Positions 1 to 8,467 of a stretch of 64,000 nt of DNA are shown here, piece by piece. Positions within the stretch are counted from its first letter, which is position 1. Each line of letters begins with the position of its first letter. The translations under genes were made by a program, and so were the position numbers. Origin of the DNA: Acetobacter fabarum (GTDB lineage Bacteria; Pseudomonadota; Alphaproteobacteria; Acetobacterales; Acetobacteraceae); assembly GCF_011516925.1 (NCBI RefSeq), contig NZ_WOTG01000008.1, positions 62,001-126,000 of the forward strand, in the 5' to 3' direction. A model generated the notes under the pieces. It was given only the letters and a program-made list of their open reading frames with translations, did not search any database and had not been told where the DNA came from.

Positions 1-1
1 G

Positions 2-340
2 AAGCCCCAGAATAGCCCCCATGTTGTCAACCTGAGCCTGCTGCCCCATACGCCGGAGGATATGGCCCTGCTGGAAACCAGTCTGGGCCGGGGGCGGCTG
101 ACCATTCTCTCACGCGGGTATGGCAACTGCCGGATAGAGGCAACAGCAACGCCCCATGTCTGGCGTGTGCGTTATTTTAATTCCATGGATACGCTTATTC
201 TGGACACGATAGAAGTGTCTGCCGTGCCCGAAGTGGCCTGCGCTGCGGTGGAAGATATTGCAGATTCTGCCACCCGCCTGCGCGAAATATGCGCCGTGCT
301 GCAAGAGGAAAGTGCCAGCCCGCAGGGAGGGCAGGCATGA
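2..340 (+). CDS. hupH: Hydrogenase maturation protein HupH/HyaF family (5' end outside window)
   Basis: C-terminal part of a HupH/HyaF protein, an accessory factor for assembly of the small subunit of membrane-bound uptake [NiFe]-hydrogenase. The frame is open from base 2 with no start in the window. The visible part carries the family's conserved tail: a NSPHVVNLSLLPH stretch, then YGNCRI, then WRVRYFNSMDTLILDTIEV and an acidic helix ending in RLREI. About 112 residues are present; the family is usually near 280, so more than half lies upstream. The stop overlaps the next start (ATGA at 337-340), implying translational coupling. Gene order to the right matches the Rhodobacter/Rhizobium hup-hyp operons, which supports the call strongly. 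Confidence 0.85.
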   Translation, partial: KPQNSPHVVNLSLLPHTPEDMALLETSLGRGRLTILSRGYGNCRIEATATPHVWRVRYFNSMDTLILDTIEVSAVPEVACAAVEDIADSATRLREICAVLQEESASPQGGQA

Positions 341-1179
341 GCAGCCTCACCCCACGGTTTGAGGGGTCTTATCTGGGGGATACCGCACGTCTGGCGGATG
401 ATGCGGTTATGGAATGCAAGATCTGCTGGAGTGTGTATGACCCCGCAGAAGGGTGCGAGGTATGGCAGGTGCCCCCGCATACACCGTTTTCCAGCCTGCC
501 GGATTACTGGCGCTGCCCTACATGCGATGGCGCAAAAGAGCAGTTTATGGTGGTGTCGGCATCCCCCGTGCCGCCCGGGCCTGCGGGGGAGGTAGCCGCC
601 AGTAATGCCGCCCTTACGCAAGAGGAGCCCAAACACACGCCAGACCCGGCCAGTGGCTTTGCCCGTGCGCTGGAAGATGTGTTTGCAGATATTTATGCCA
701 GCAAGATGCGGGGCCTGCCGTTTGTAAACGAAGCGCTTAACGTTAAGGCCGTAGGGTTCTGTTCGTTTGAAGGGCAGTTGGTCGGGGCATTGGTCACACC
801 GTGGTTCATGAACCTGATCGTGCTCCCCGCTGCGGGTACGGATTGGTCTAGCGTGGTTTCGGGCCATAAAAAACTGCTGGAATTCCCCTCCGGAGCCTAC
901 GAGTTTACTGCGGCCTTGCGTGATGGAGGGGACGGCGCACTTCCGGGTTACTGGGCGTGTTCGCTGTTTTCACCCATGTTCAATTTTACCACCATGCTGC
1001 AAGCGGTTGATACGGCGCAGGCTGCCGTGCGCGGCTTGCTGGACCCTGCACTCCACCCGCAGCCCGGCACCGCCCAAACCGCAGCACCCGTTCCGCAGGC
1101 CGGGCAACCGGCAGAAACGCCGGATATGGACCGCAGGAGCCTTCTGGTCGGTCAGTCAGCCAGAAGGGCGGGGGGCTAG
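337..1179 (+). CDS. hupJ: Rubredoxin-HupJ fusion (HupI + HybE-family hydrogenase chaperone)
   Basis: A 280-residue protein with two parts. Residues about 22-75 are a rubredoxin: CKIC at 27-30 and CPTC at 60-63 would bind one iron, with the usual YDP and PDYWRCP contexts. Residues about 105-240 are a HybE/HupJ domain, a hydrogenase assembly chaperone, recognisable by MRGLPFVNEAL, a TPWFMNLIVLP motif and the LPGYWACSLFSPMF segment. A Pro/Ala-rich linker joins them. In Rhizobium these functions are separate hupI and hupJ genes; here they are one reading frame. The start at 337 sits inside the hupH stop and an upstream in-frame ATG at 289 would overrun hupH. The rubredoxin is thought to supply electrons or protect the small-subunit clusters from oxygen during maturation. 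Confidence 0.85.
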   Translation: MSSLTPRFEGSYLGDTARLADDAVMECKICWSVYDPAEGCEVWQVPPHTPFSSLPDYWRCPTCDGAKEQFMVVSASPVPPGPAGEVAASNAALTQEEPKHTPDPASGFARALEDVFADIYASKMRGLPFVNEALNVKAVGFCSFEGQLVGALVTPWFMNLIVLPAAGTDWSSVVSGHKKLLEFPSGAYEFTAALRDGGDGALPGYWACSLFSPMFNFTTMLQAVDTAQAAVRGLLDPALHPQPGTAQTAAPVPQAGQPAETPDMDRRSLLVGQSARRAGG

Positions 1180-1181
1180 GT

Positions 1182-2186
1182 ATGATTGGCACAATTCTCC
1201 TGCGTGGCGGGCAGGCCGGGCAGCCCTGGCAGGTGCAGACACATAATGTGGTCGATGCCGGGCTTTTATGTGCTGGTTTGCCGCCGGAGCAGGCTCTGGC
1301 GTTAATCGGCCGGGTTTTTGGCCTGTGCCGGGTCGCCCATATGGCGGCAAGCGCACGGGCCATGGGGTTGGCCGGGCATGCAGTGCCCGACCATGCCCGC
1401 ATGCAGGATGAAATTTTGCAAGATCACGCCTTGGCCCTGCTGGTAACTCTTCCCGCCCAACTGAACCTGCCCCCACAGCGCGAGAGCCTGTGCCGGGTTT
1501 TGCAGGACCGGCAGGCAGGGCGCGCCATTGCAGGCGAGTTGACAGGCACAAGCGTAAGTCTGGCGCACATGAACGCTCAGGCGTTTGAAGCATGGCTTGC
1601 CACTGGGCAGACGGAAAACGGTGCTTTTCTGCCTCGGCTGCTCAATCGTTGCCGGAGTGCTCTGCAAGGTGTGGGGGCGGCGGTGGGCATGGCAGGGCTA
1701 ACCCCACAGGCTGTGCAGGCCCGGCTTGCGCATGAGCGGGGGCAGCCTGTTCCCGCCATGGCGTATGATGCCAGTATCTGGCCCGATTATGCACACTACC
1801 CCGTTATGCAGGCTCTGGCTGAAGCGGGAGAGGTCACGCCCTTTGCACGGCTGGTGGCCCGGTTGCTGGAGTTTCTGGCCTGTCTGGAAGGGCATGCGGG
1901 GGGCATGTTTGCACGTGTGAACCCCTTTTTGGCCAGCATGGGGGCCGGATTTGGGGTGGCCCGGGCCGCGCGTGGCATGCTGGTCCATGCCGTGCAGGTG
2001 CGCAACGGACTGGTCACAGATTATCAGATCCTCTCACCCACGTTCTGGCATATGGCAGAAGGGGGGCTTTTCCGGCAGGCCATCTCCCGCCTGCGGCCCG
2101 GCTGCGCTAAGTTGTCGGTCGAGTGTGTTCTGGCCGCGCTTAACCCTTGCGTGCCTGTTACGGTGGAGGCAACGCACCATGCATGA
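1182..2186 (+). CDS. hupK: Hydrogenase expression/formation protein HupK
   Basis: A 334-residue protein resembling a degenerate [NiFe]-hydrogenase large subunit, as expected for HupK, proposed to act as a scaffold for building the Ni-Fe centre. The segment RVFGLCRVAHMAASARAMG near residue 45 echoes the large-subunit RxCGxC motif with one cysteine lost. The C-terminal DYQILSPTFWHMAEGG resembles the large-subunit region before the final cysteines, but the DPCxxC motif itself is absent. It starts two bases after hupJ ends and its own end overlaps hypA by eight bases. Family assignment rests on these echoes plus position between hupJ and hypA. Confidence 0.8.
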   Translation: MIGTILLRGGQAGQPWQVQTHNVVDAGLLCAGLPPEQALALIGRVFGLCRVAHMAASARAMGLAGHAVPDHARMQDEILQDHALALLVTLPAQLNLPPQRESLCRVLQDRQAGRAIAGELTGTSVSLAHMNAQAFEAWLATGQTENGAFLPRLLNRCRSALQGVGAAVGMAGLTPQAVQARLAHERGQPVPAMAYDASIWPDYAHYPVMQALAEAGEVTPFARLVARLLEFLACLEGHAGGMFARVNPFLASMGAGFGVARAARGMLVHAVQVRNGLVTDYQILSPTFWHMAEGGLFRQAISRLRPGCAKLSVECVLAALNPCVPVTVEATHHA

Positions 2187-2520
2187 AATGTCCTTATGTG
2201 AAAGCCTGCTGGGCGTGATTGAGGAGAGCGCACGGCAGGAGGGGTTTACAAAGGTTACGTGCGTCAGGGTGGAAGTGGGGCGTTTTGCCGGGGTGGAACT
2301 GCCCGCCATGCGCTTTGGCTTTGAGGTTGTGGCACGGGGCACAGTGGCCGAAGGCGCAAGGCTGGACTTTGTGGATGTGCCCGCTAGCGCATGGTGCTTT
2401 GACTGCGGGCAGACTGTGGTGCTCGAAAACCGTCTGGACCCATGCCCCCTATGTGGGGGTGTGCGCCTGCAACCTTCAGGCGGGACGGACATAAGGCTGA
2501 AAGACATGGAGGTAATCTGA
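2179..2520 (+). CDS. hypA: Hydrogenase nickel incorporation metallochaperone HypA
   Basis: A 113-residue HypA, the normal family length. The N-terminus is MHEMSL, giving the nickel ligand His2 and the conserved Glu3. The zinc site is formed by CFDC at 73-76 and CPLC at 89-92. HypA docks with HypB and delivers nickel to the hydrogenase large-subunit precursor. The start at 2179 lies inside the end of hupK, and the stop overlaps the hypB start (TGATG at 2518-2522), so the two partner proteins are translationally coupled. Confidence 0.95.
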   Translation: MHEMSLCESLLGVIEESARQEGFTKVTCVRVEVGRFAGVELPAMRFGFEVVARGTVAEGARLDFVDVPASAWCFDCGQTVVLENRLDPCPLCGGVRLQPSGGTDIRLKDMEVI

Positions 2521-3452
2521 TGTGTACAACATGTGGCTGTAGCGGCGATGGCGCAACGTTTGAAGGGGAGAACCACGCCCACCCCCACGGTGCGCACCAC
2601 CACCATGACCATGCCCACCCGCATGAACATGAACATGAGCACGCTCACGATCACCCGCACCCGCATGACGGCGCGCATGACAACGGCAATCTGGACTATG
2701 GCAGTGGTCCAGCCCGCTCGCATGCGCCGGGGCTGTCTCAGGCACGGATGGTGGAAATCGAGCGGAATATTCTTTCCAAAAACGATACCTATGCCGCCAG
2801 CAACCGTGCCCGTTTTGCACAGAATGGCAATCTCGCCCTTAACCTGCTGGCAGGCCCGGGGGCTGGCAAAACCACGTTGCTGGTTGAAACACTTAAAACG
2901 CTAGCAGGCACCATTGCGTGCTCGGTGATTGAGGGCGACCAGCAAACCAGCAATGATGCAGAGCGCATCCGGGCGACCGGCACACCTGCCATTCAGGTCA
3001 ATACCGGCAAGGGCTGCCATCTGGATGCCCATATGGTGGGCCATGCGGCAGAACACCTTGGGATGAGCATGGGCGGTATTCTGTTTATCGAGAATGTAGG
3101 CAATCTGGTCTGCCCGGCGGCATTTGACCTTGGGGAAAAACTGCGCGTCACGCTGCTTTCCGTAACGGAGGGAGAGGATAAACCCCTTAAATACCCGGAT
3201 ATTTTTGAAAAAGCGGATATGGTCCTGCTGACCAAGACCGACCTGCTGCCGTATCTGGATGTCGATGTTGCAGCGCTGGAAAGTAACGTAAAGCGCGTAG
3301 CGCCTGCTGCACGTATCCTGCATGTTTCTACCCGCAACGGGCAGGGCATGCCCCAATGGCTGGACTGGCTGAAGGACGAGCGTCGCGCCCTGCTGGACGG
3401 GCTGGCCGCACAGGCGCAGGCCCGCGCGGACATGCTGCGCGCAGCGGAGTAA
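2520..3452 (+). CDS. hypB: Hydrogenase nickel incorporation GTPase HypB, His-rich
   Basis: A 310-residue SIMIBI-class GTPase that releases nickel to HypA and the hydrogenase. Three metal-related regions are visible: the N-terminal CTTCGC motif (high-affinity nickel site as in E. coli HypB), a histidine-rich stretch at about residues 19-54 with roughly 19 His suited to nickel storage, and the GTPase core. The core has the P-loop GPGAGKTT at 112-119, the switch region with conserved Cys and His (KGCHLDAHM), and a TKTDLL specificity motif. Having both the CTTCGC motif and a long His run implies combined delivery and storage. It starts inside the hypA stop codon. Confidence 0.95.
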   Translation: MCTTCGCSGDGATFEGENHAHPHGAHHHHDHAHPHEHEHEHAHDHPHPHDGAHDNGNLDYGSGPARSHAPGLSQARMVEIERNILSKNDTYAASNRARFAQNGNLALNLLAGPGAGKTTLLVETLKTLAGTIACSVIEGDQQTSNDAERIRATGTPAIQVNTGKGCHLDAHMVGHAAEHLGMSMGGILFIENVGNLVCPAAFDLGEKLRVTLLSVTEGEDKPLKYPDIFEKADMVLLTKTDLLPYLDVDVAALESNVKRVAPAARILHVSTRNGQGMPQWLDWLKDERRALLDGLAAQAQARADMLRAAE

Positions 3453-3459
3453 GCAAAAA

Positions 3460-4947
3460 GTGGTAGCACCTGCCTGCATTCTGGTTGTTGATGATGAACC
3501 GCGCTCCGTGGAGGTTATTGCTCGTATTCTGCGTGAAGACTTTGAGGTTCTGAGCGCAACCAGCGTGGAGCAGGCCCGCGCCTTGCTGGAAAATAACTGG
3601 GTCCACGCCATTTTTTGCGACCAGCGGATGCCGGGCATGAGTGGTGTGGAGTTTCTGGCAGAAGTGCGCGCCCGCTGGCCTGACATCGTGCGGATGATCG
3701 TAACCGGCTATACCGAACCGGACGACATGATAGACGCCATTAATCAGGCCGGTATCTACCAGTATATTACCAAGCCGTGGCACCCGGACCAGCTTTTGCT
3801 GGCCGCACGGAATGCCACACAGCTTTTTGCCATGCAGCGGGAATACGAGCGTCTTTCGCTCGAACTCAGGCTGGCGCCACCTGTGGTGGAAGGGCGTTTG
3901 CGCCAGCAGCGGGAGCGGGTGGCAGGCAGCTACCATTTTGACTCCATCATCCGCAGCCCAGCCAGCCCGATGTGCGATGTTTGCCGGCAGGCCGCCAAAA
4001 CAGCGGTGTTTGACATTCCGGTGCTGATTGAAGGTGAAACCGGAACAGGCAAGGAGTTGCTCGCCCGGGCAGTACATTACGCCAGCCAGCGCAGTGCCGG
4101 GGCATTTGTTGCCGTCAACTGCGGGGCCATACCGGATGACCTGCTGGAATCCGAGCTGTTCGGCCACCGTAAAGGCGCTTTTACCGGAGCACATGCAAAT
4201 CGTCGGGGGCTTGTGGAAGAGGCTGACGGTGGCACGCTTTTTTTGGATGAGATTGGGGATATTTCTCCCGCGTTTCAGGTCAAGATCCTTCGTTTTTTGC
4301 AAGAAGGCGAGTTCCGCCCCCTTGGCACAAATGAGACAACGCGTGTGGATGTGCGTGTACTGGCCGCAACTCACCGGGACTTGCGGGCAGAGGTACGGGC
4401 AGGGCGGTTCCGGGAGGATCTGTATTTCCGCCTTACAGGCATGGTGCTGAGCATCCCTCCGCTTCGGAGCCGGCCTGCGGATATTCATGTTCTGGCACAG
4501 CACCTGCTGGACGCCGCCTGCGCACGGCACGGGCGGCATGTGCGCGGTTTTGCACCCGGCGTTATGGACGTGCTGGTGCGCTACGCCTGGCCCGGCAATG
4601 TGCGTGAACTGCAAAACGAAATCTTGCGCATGCTGGTGCTGGCGGAAAGTGACTGTCTGGGGCTGGACCTGCTTTCCCCCATGCTTATGGGGGTGGGGCC
4701 CGTTACGGTCACACCACAGGCACCACTTGCTGCTGAACCAACTGTGCATGACAGCGGCACCTTGCAGGAACGCATGGACGCGCTGGAAGCCGATGTGCTG
4801 ATGGAAACCATAGCCCGGTGTGGCTGGAACAAAAGCCTGACCGCGCGTGAACTGGGCCTCTCCCGCGTGGGGCTGCGGGCCAAGCTTGAGCGCTACGGTA
4901 TTGTTCCCGATGCGGGAAAACAGAGTTTACAGAAGGGAAATTCCTGA
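3460..4947 (+). CDS. hupR: NtrC-family hydrogenase transcription regulator HupR/HoxA
   Basis: A 495-residue response regulator. Residues 1-120 are a receiver domain with the phospho-acceptor Asp54 in FCDQRMPG and the KPW motif. Residues about 165-395 are the AAA+ domain with Walker A GETGTGKE at 192-199, an intact GAFTGA loop at 239-244 (the sigma-54 contact) and Walker B FLDEIGD. A Fis-type helix-turn-helix ends the protein. Orthologues (HoxA, HupR) activate the hydrogenase structural promoter. Placement between hypB and hypC matches Rhodobacter capsulatus. The start is GTG at 3460, seven bases after hypB; no better ATG precedes the receiver fold. No cognate sensor kinase gene is present in the window. 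Confidence 0.92.
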   Translation: MVAPACILVVDDEPRSVEVIARILREDFEVLSATSVEQARALLENNWVHAIFCDQRMPGMSGVEFLAEVRARWPDIVRMIVTGYTEPDDMIDAINQAGIYQYITKPWHPDQLLLAARNATQLFAMQREYERLSLELRLAPPVVEGRLRQQRERVAGSYHFDSIIRSPASPMCDVCRQAAKTAVFDIPVLIEGETGTGKELLARAVHYASQRSAGAFVAVNCGAIPDDLLESELFGHRKGAFTGAHANRRGLVEEADGGTLFLDEIGDISPAFQVKILRFLQEGEFRPLGTNETTRVDVRVLAATHRDLRAEVRAGRFREDLYFRLTGMVLSIPPLRSRPADIHVLAQHLLDAACARHGRHVRGFAPGVMDVLVRYAWPGNVRELQNEILRMLVLAESDCLGLDLLSPMLMGVGPVTVTPQAPLAAEPTVHDSGTLQERMDALEADVLMETIARCGWNKSLTARELGLSRVGLRAKLERYGIVPDAGKQSLQKGNS

Positions 4948-4948
4948 A

Positions 4949-5230
4949 ATGTGTCTTGGTATTCCCGGCCGCATAACGGCAATTGTGGATGAGCAGGCCA
5001 TGCTGGCCGAGGTGGACGTATCTGGCGTGCGCAGGCAGGTGGATGTGCTGTGTGTTGCAGAACCGGGCAAACCGTTGGCCGAGCTTGTGGGCACATGGGT
5101 GCTTGTGCATGTAGGCTTTGCCATGAGCCGGATAGACGAGGCAGAAGCGCAGGAAACCCTGAGGCTGCTCGCCAGCATGGATGAACTGGCAGGGGAGCTG
5201 GACACCATGCGTAACAGCGCGCGGGCCTGA
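4949..5230 (+). CDS. hypC: Hydrogenase assembly chaperone HypC
   Basis: A 93-residue HypC/HupF-family chaperone. It begins MCLGIPG, where Cys2 (N-terminal after Met removal) binds the Fe(CN)2CO unit and the large-subunit precursor. The body shows the OB-like beta barrel pattern ending in VLVHVGFAMSRID. HypC works with HypD to build the iron centre. It starts one base after the hupR stop; a Shine-Dalgarno-like AGAAGGGA lies about 10 bases upstream inside hupR. Confidence 0.95.
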   Translation: MCLGIPGRITAIVDEQAMLAEVDVSGVRRQVDVLCVAEPGKPLAELVGTWVLVHVGFAMSRIDEAEAQETLRLLASMDELAGELDTMRNSARA

Positions 5231-5233
5231 GCC

Positions 5234-6355
5234 ATGCAGTTTGTAAAGGAGTTCCGCAACCCGCATCTGGCTGAAGCACTTCTGGCGCAGATCAACCTTG
5301 TCGCCGAGCGTATCGGGCGTACCCGCAAGCGCCCTGTTACGGTTATGGAGGTGTGCGGCGGGCACACGCATACGATTTTCCGTTATGGGCTGGACCGGCG
5401 GTTGCCTGCCAATATCGAGTTTGCCCATGGTCCGGGTTGCCCGGTGTGTGTTCTGCCCAAAGGGCGTATTGAAGATGCCATAGCCATTGCGCACAAGCCC
5501 GGTGTGATCCTGACCACATTTGGCGATGCCATGCGTGTGCCCGGTGGCAGTGGCAGCCTGTTACAGGCCCGCGCTGCGGGGGCCGATGTGCGTATGGTGT
5601 ATTCCCCGCTGGATGCGCTGGCCTTGGCACGGGCCAACCCGGAGCGGCAGGTCGTATTTTTTGCTTTGGGGTTTGAAACCACAGCGCCATCCACCGCCCT
5701 GACTGTTTTGCGAGCTGGTGCAGAAAAAATCAGCAATTTTTCTATTCTGTGTCAGCATATTACCATTATTCCCACCCTGCGCGCACTGCTGGAACAACCC
5801 GACTTTGCTGTAGATGGGTTTATTGGTCCCGGCCATGTTTCCATGGTGATTGGCACAGAGCCTTATGCCTTTATTGCACAGGAGTTCAAACGTCCGTTGG
5901 TCGTGGCGGGCTTTGAGCCGCTGGACATCCTGCAATCCCTCCTGATGGTGCTCCTCCAGATTGAGGCGGGGGATGCCCGGGTGGAAAACCAGTACGCACG
6001 CGTGGTGGCCGCACAGGGGAACCGGGCTGCCATGGCCGCCATTGCGCGGGTTTATGAGGTCCGAGAAGCATGCGAATGGCGTGGCCTTGGCCAGATTGCA
6101 GGGTCCGGCCTGCAATTGCGGGCTGAGTGGAGCCGTTTTGATGCGGAAAAACGCTTTGCCGTGCTCCCTCACCATCTGGCGGATCAGGAGCAATGCCGTT
6201 GCGGGGATGTGCTGACAGGGCGGATCAAACCCCCGCAATGTCAGGCGTTCGGGCGGGCCTGTTCGCCTGACCATCCATCCGGTGCGCTTATGGTTTCCTC
6301 CGAAGGGGCTTGCGCAGCGTATTACGAATATCATGGCGTAGGGGAGGCAGCATAA
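5234..6355 (+). CDS. hypD: Hydrogenase Fe(CN)2CO assembly protein HypD
   Basis: A 373-residue HypD, full length. Conserved signatures are all present: MEVCGGHTHTIFRYG, HGPGCPVCVLP, TTFGDAMRVPG, GFETTAPSTA, GPGHVSMVIG and a C-terminal cysteine cluster (CRCGDVL, with further Cys about 15 and 22 residues on) that helps hold the [4Fe-4S] cluster. HypD is the scaffold on which cyanide and CO ligands are attached to iron, in complex with HypC and receiving cyanide from HypE. The start is three bases after the hypC stop; the stop overlaps hypE (TAATG). Confidence 0.96.
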   Translation: MQFVKEFRNPHLAEALLAQINLVAERIGRTRKRPVTVMEVCGGHTHTIFRYGLDRRLPANIEFAHGPGCPVCVLPKGRIEDAIAIAHKPGVILTTFGDAMRVPGGSGSLLQARAAGADVRMVYSPLDALALARANPERQVVFFALGFETTAPSTALTVLRAGAEKISNFSILCQHITIIPTLRALLEQPDFAVDGFIGPGHVSMVIGTEPYAFIAQEFKRPLVVAGFEPLDILQSLLMVLLQIEAGDARVENQYARVVAAQGNRAAMAAIARVYEVREACEWRGLGQIAGSGLQLRAEWSRFDAEKRFAVLPHHLADQEQCRCGDVLTGRIKPPQCQAFGRACSPDHPSGALMVSSEGACAAYYEYHGVGEAA

Positions 6356-7410
6356 TGTCCGGCACTCTAACTGGAGTTGGTGCAGATGGCCGCATTACGC
6401 TTGCACATGGTGGTGGCGGCAGCGCCATGCGCTCCTTAATTGATGAGGTGTTTCTGGCAGCCTTCACTCAAGGCCCGCCAGCAGTGCAGGAAGATCAGGC
6501 CCGGCTGGACCTGACCACACTGGCGCAGGCGGGGGACAGGCTGGCATTCACAACAGATGCTTTTGTGGTGGAACCACTGGAATTTCCCGGTGGGAATATT
6601 GGAACATTGGCCGTGTGCGGCACGGTTAACGATCTGGCTGTGGGTGGTGCTACTCCTGTTGCCCTGTCGGCTGCATTTGTGCTGGCAGAAGGGCTGGAGC
6701 TTGCCCTGCTCCGCCGGGTGGTGGAGGCCATGGCCCGGAGTGCAGCGCAGGCTGGTGTGCGTATTGTTACGGGGGATACCAAGGTTGTGCCCCGCCATGC
6801 CTGCGACGGGCTGTTTGTAACCACAAGCGGGGTCGGGGTTATTCGGCCCGAACACACCATAAGTATTGCCGCAGGGCAGCCGGGGGATGTGGTGCTGGTC
6901 AATGGCACATTGGGGGACCATGGGGCGGCCATATTGTGCGCACGTGGGGATCTGGCCCTTCAGACGCACCTGCAAAGTGATTGCGCCCCCCTGAACACGC
7001 TGGTGGATACTCTTTTGCGTGCTGTCCCCAGTGTGCACTGCATGCGGGATGCCACGCGCGGTGGCGTTGCCGGGGTGCTGAGCGAATTGGCAGAGGCCAG
7101 CAACGTGCTGGTTACGGTGAATGAGGCCGCTTTGCCAGTGCACCCCGAAGTGGAAGGGGTGTGTGAAATTCTGGGGCTGGACCCGTTGTTTCTGGCCAAC
7201 GAGGGCAAACTGGTGGCCGTTGTTCCCGCATGCCATGCGGAGCACGCACTTGCCGCCATGCAAAGCCACCCGCTGGGGCGCAATGCTGCCATTATTGGCA
7301 CGTTGCAAGCCAGTGCCAGCGGGCAGGGGGCTGTTCATGTTGTTAATGAGTTTGGTGGTGCACGGGTTTTAACCATGCCATCAGGCGAGCAATTGCCAAG
7401 GATTTGCTAA
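6355..7410 (+). CDS. hypE: Carbamoyl dehydratase HypE
   Basis: A 351-residue PurM/AIR-synthase-like protein that dehydrates a carbamoyl group on its C-terminal cysteine to thiocyanate, the cyanide source for the hydrogenase iron. Seen here: the glycine-rich AHGGGGSAM near the N-terminus, the VNDLAVGGA and TGDTKVV motifs of the ATP site, TRGGVAGVL, and the essential C-terminus PRIC ending exactly at the acceptor cysteine. The chosen ATG at 6355 overlaps the hypD stop; an in-frame upstream ATG at 6310 lies inside hypD and is unlikely. The partner carbamoyltransferase hypF is not in the window. Confidence 0.95.
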   Translation: MSGTLTGVGADGRITLAHGGGGSAMRSLIDEVFLAAFTQGPPAVQEDQARLDLTTLAQAGDRLAFTTDAFVVEPLEFPGGNIGTLAVCGTVNDLAVGGATPVALSAAFVLAEGLELALLRRVVEAMARSAAQAGVRIVTGDTKVVPRHACDGLFVTTSGVGVIRPEHTISIAAGQPGDVVLVNGTLGDHGAAILCARGDLALQTHLQSDCAPLNTLVDTLLRAVPSVHCMRDATRGGVAGVLSELAEASNVLVTVNEAALPVHPEVEGVCEILGLDPLFLANEGKLVAVVPACHAEHALAAMQSHPLGRNAAIIGTLQASASGQGAVHVVNEFGGARVLTMPSGEQLPRIC

Positions 7411-7411
7411 T

Positions 7412-8458
7412 ATGCGGCAAAACCCATCTGTTCCGGCTTTAAGCCCCTTTGGCATGGTAGCCCGCTCCATGCAGGGTTACAGGCTTCTGGCGGCTTTGCT
7501 GTTTTTTAACGTGCTGGCCTGGGTGGCGGCATGGTTCTGTTTTGGGGGGAATGCCACGCTCTTGGCATCAGCTTTGCTGGCATGGGTGTTTGGCCTGCGC
7601 CACGCCATGGATGCCGACCATATTGTGGCCATCGACCTTGTTACCCGCAAGCTTATGGTGGCCGGGCGCTCTCCCTTGGGGGTGGGGCTGTTCTTTTCTC
7701 TGGGGCATTCCTCGGTTGTGTGTCTTGCCGTGCTCTTTCTGGCAGTATTGCCGACGCATGACTGGCTGGAGCGCTGGCACCTTGTGGGGGGGAGTGTTGG
7801 CTCGGCGGTTTCCATCTCCTTTCTGTTCCTTATGGCGGCGTACAATGTGTATGCGGCTTGGCGGCAATGGCATGCGTTGCGGCACAAGAGCGATATGCCC
7901 GATACACCCCCAGGCGGAGTGATGGCACGCCTGTTTGGCCCGGCCTTTCGGCTTATCGGGCGGTCGTGGCAGATGTATCCGTTGGGCTTCCTGTTTGGTC
8001 TGGGGTTTGATACGGCAACCGAGGTCGGCCTGTTGGGTTTGGCTGCTGCCCAGAGCGCACAGGGGCTGGGGCTTGTGGGTATTCTTATGTTCCCGTTGCT
8101 GTTTACCGCAGGCATGTCTGCCATAGACACGCTGGATGCGGTGCTGATGATGCGCGCCTATGGCTGGAGCGCACATACGCGCACCCGCCGCCAGATTTAT
8201 AATCTGGCCATTACCAGCATATCCGCTCTGGCGGCCGTTGGGGTTGGAGCTACGGAATATGTGGCCGGGCTGGGGGAAGATGGTACCGCAGGGTCTGCCC
8301 TTGTGCAGATGGCCTCTGGCCTTGCGGAGCATTTCCCACTTTTGGGCAGTGTTATTCTGGCAGTGTTTCTGGCGTTATGGGCTGGCGTTTTTCTGTGGGA
8401 TAAAGCGGCACTCCGGCGGGCGGAGGGCATGGCTCCCGTGCCACATACCAGGAGCTGA
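7412..8458 (+). CDS. hoxN: High-affinity nickel permease, NiCoT family (HoxN-like)
   Basis: A 348-residue inner-membrane transporter with about eight hydrophobic helices. The NiCoT signature HAMDADHI lies in the second helix (about residue 64), followed by LGHSSVV and LGFDTATEVGLL, the other conserved family motifs. It would import Ni2+ (or Co2+) for hydrogenase; its position two bases after hypE, in the same operon, argues for nickel. Cobalt for the distant cob genes is an alternative use that sequence cannot exclude. Confidence 0.92.
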   Translation: MRQNPSVPALSPFGMVARSMQGYRLLAALLFFNVLAWVAAWFCFGGNATLLASALLAWVFGLRHAMDADHIVAIDLVTRKLMVAGRSPLGVGLFFSLGHSSVVCLAVLFLAVLPTHDWLERWHLVGGSVGSAVSISFLFLMAAYNVYAAWRQWHALRHKSDMPDTPPGGVMARLFGPAFRLIGRSWQMYPLGFLFGLGFDTATEVGLLGLAAAQSAQGLGLVGILMFPLLFTAGMSAIDTLDAVLMMRAYGWSAHTRTRRQIYNLAITSISALAAVGVGATEYVAGLGEDGTAGSALVQMASGLAEHFPLLGSVILAVFLALWAGVFLWDKAALRRAEGMAPVPHTRS

Positions 8459-8467
8459 GTCTGCGCC

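Noticed and set aside
2580-2700. Tandem repeat or low-complexity artefact in the His-coding stretch of hypB
   Set aside because: The His run is in frame within a normal HypB N-terminus and is a known nickel-storage feature of the family.
3328-4749. A 473-codon minus-strand open frame across hupR
   Set aside because: Shadow of the GC-rich NtrC-family gene; composition is His/Pro/Gln-rich without motifs.
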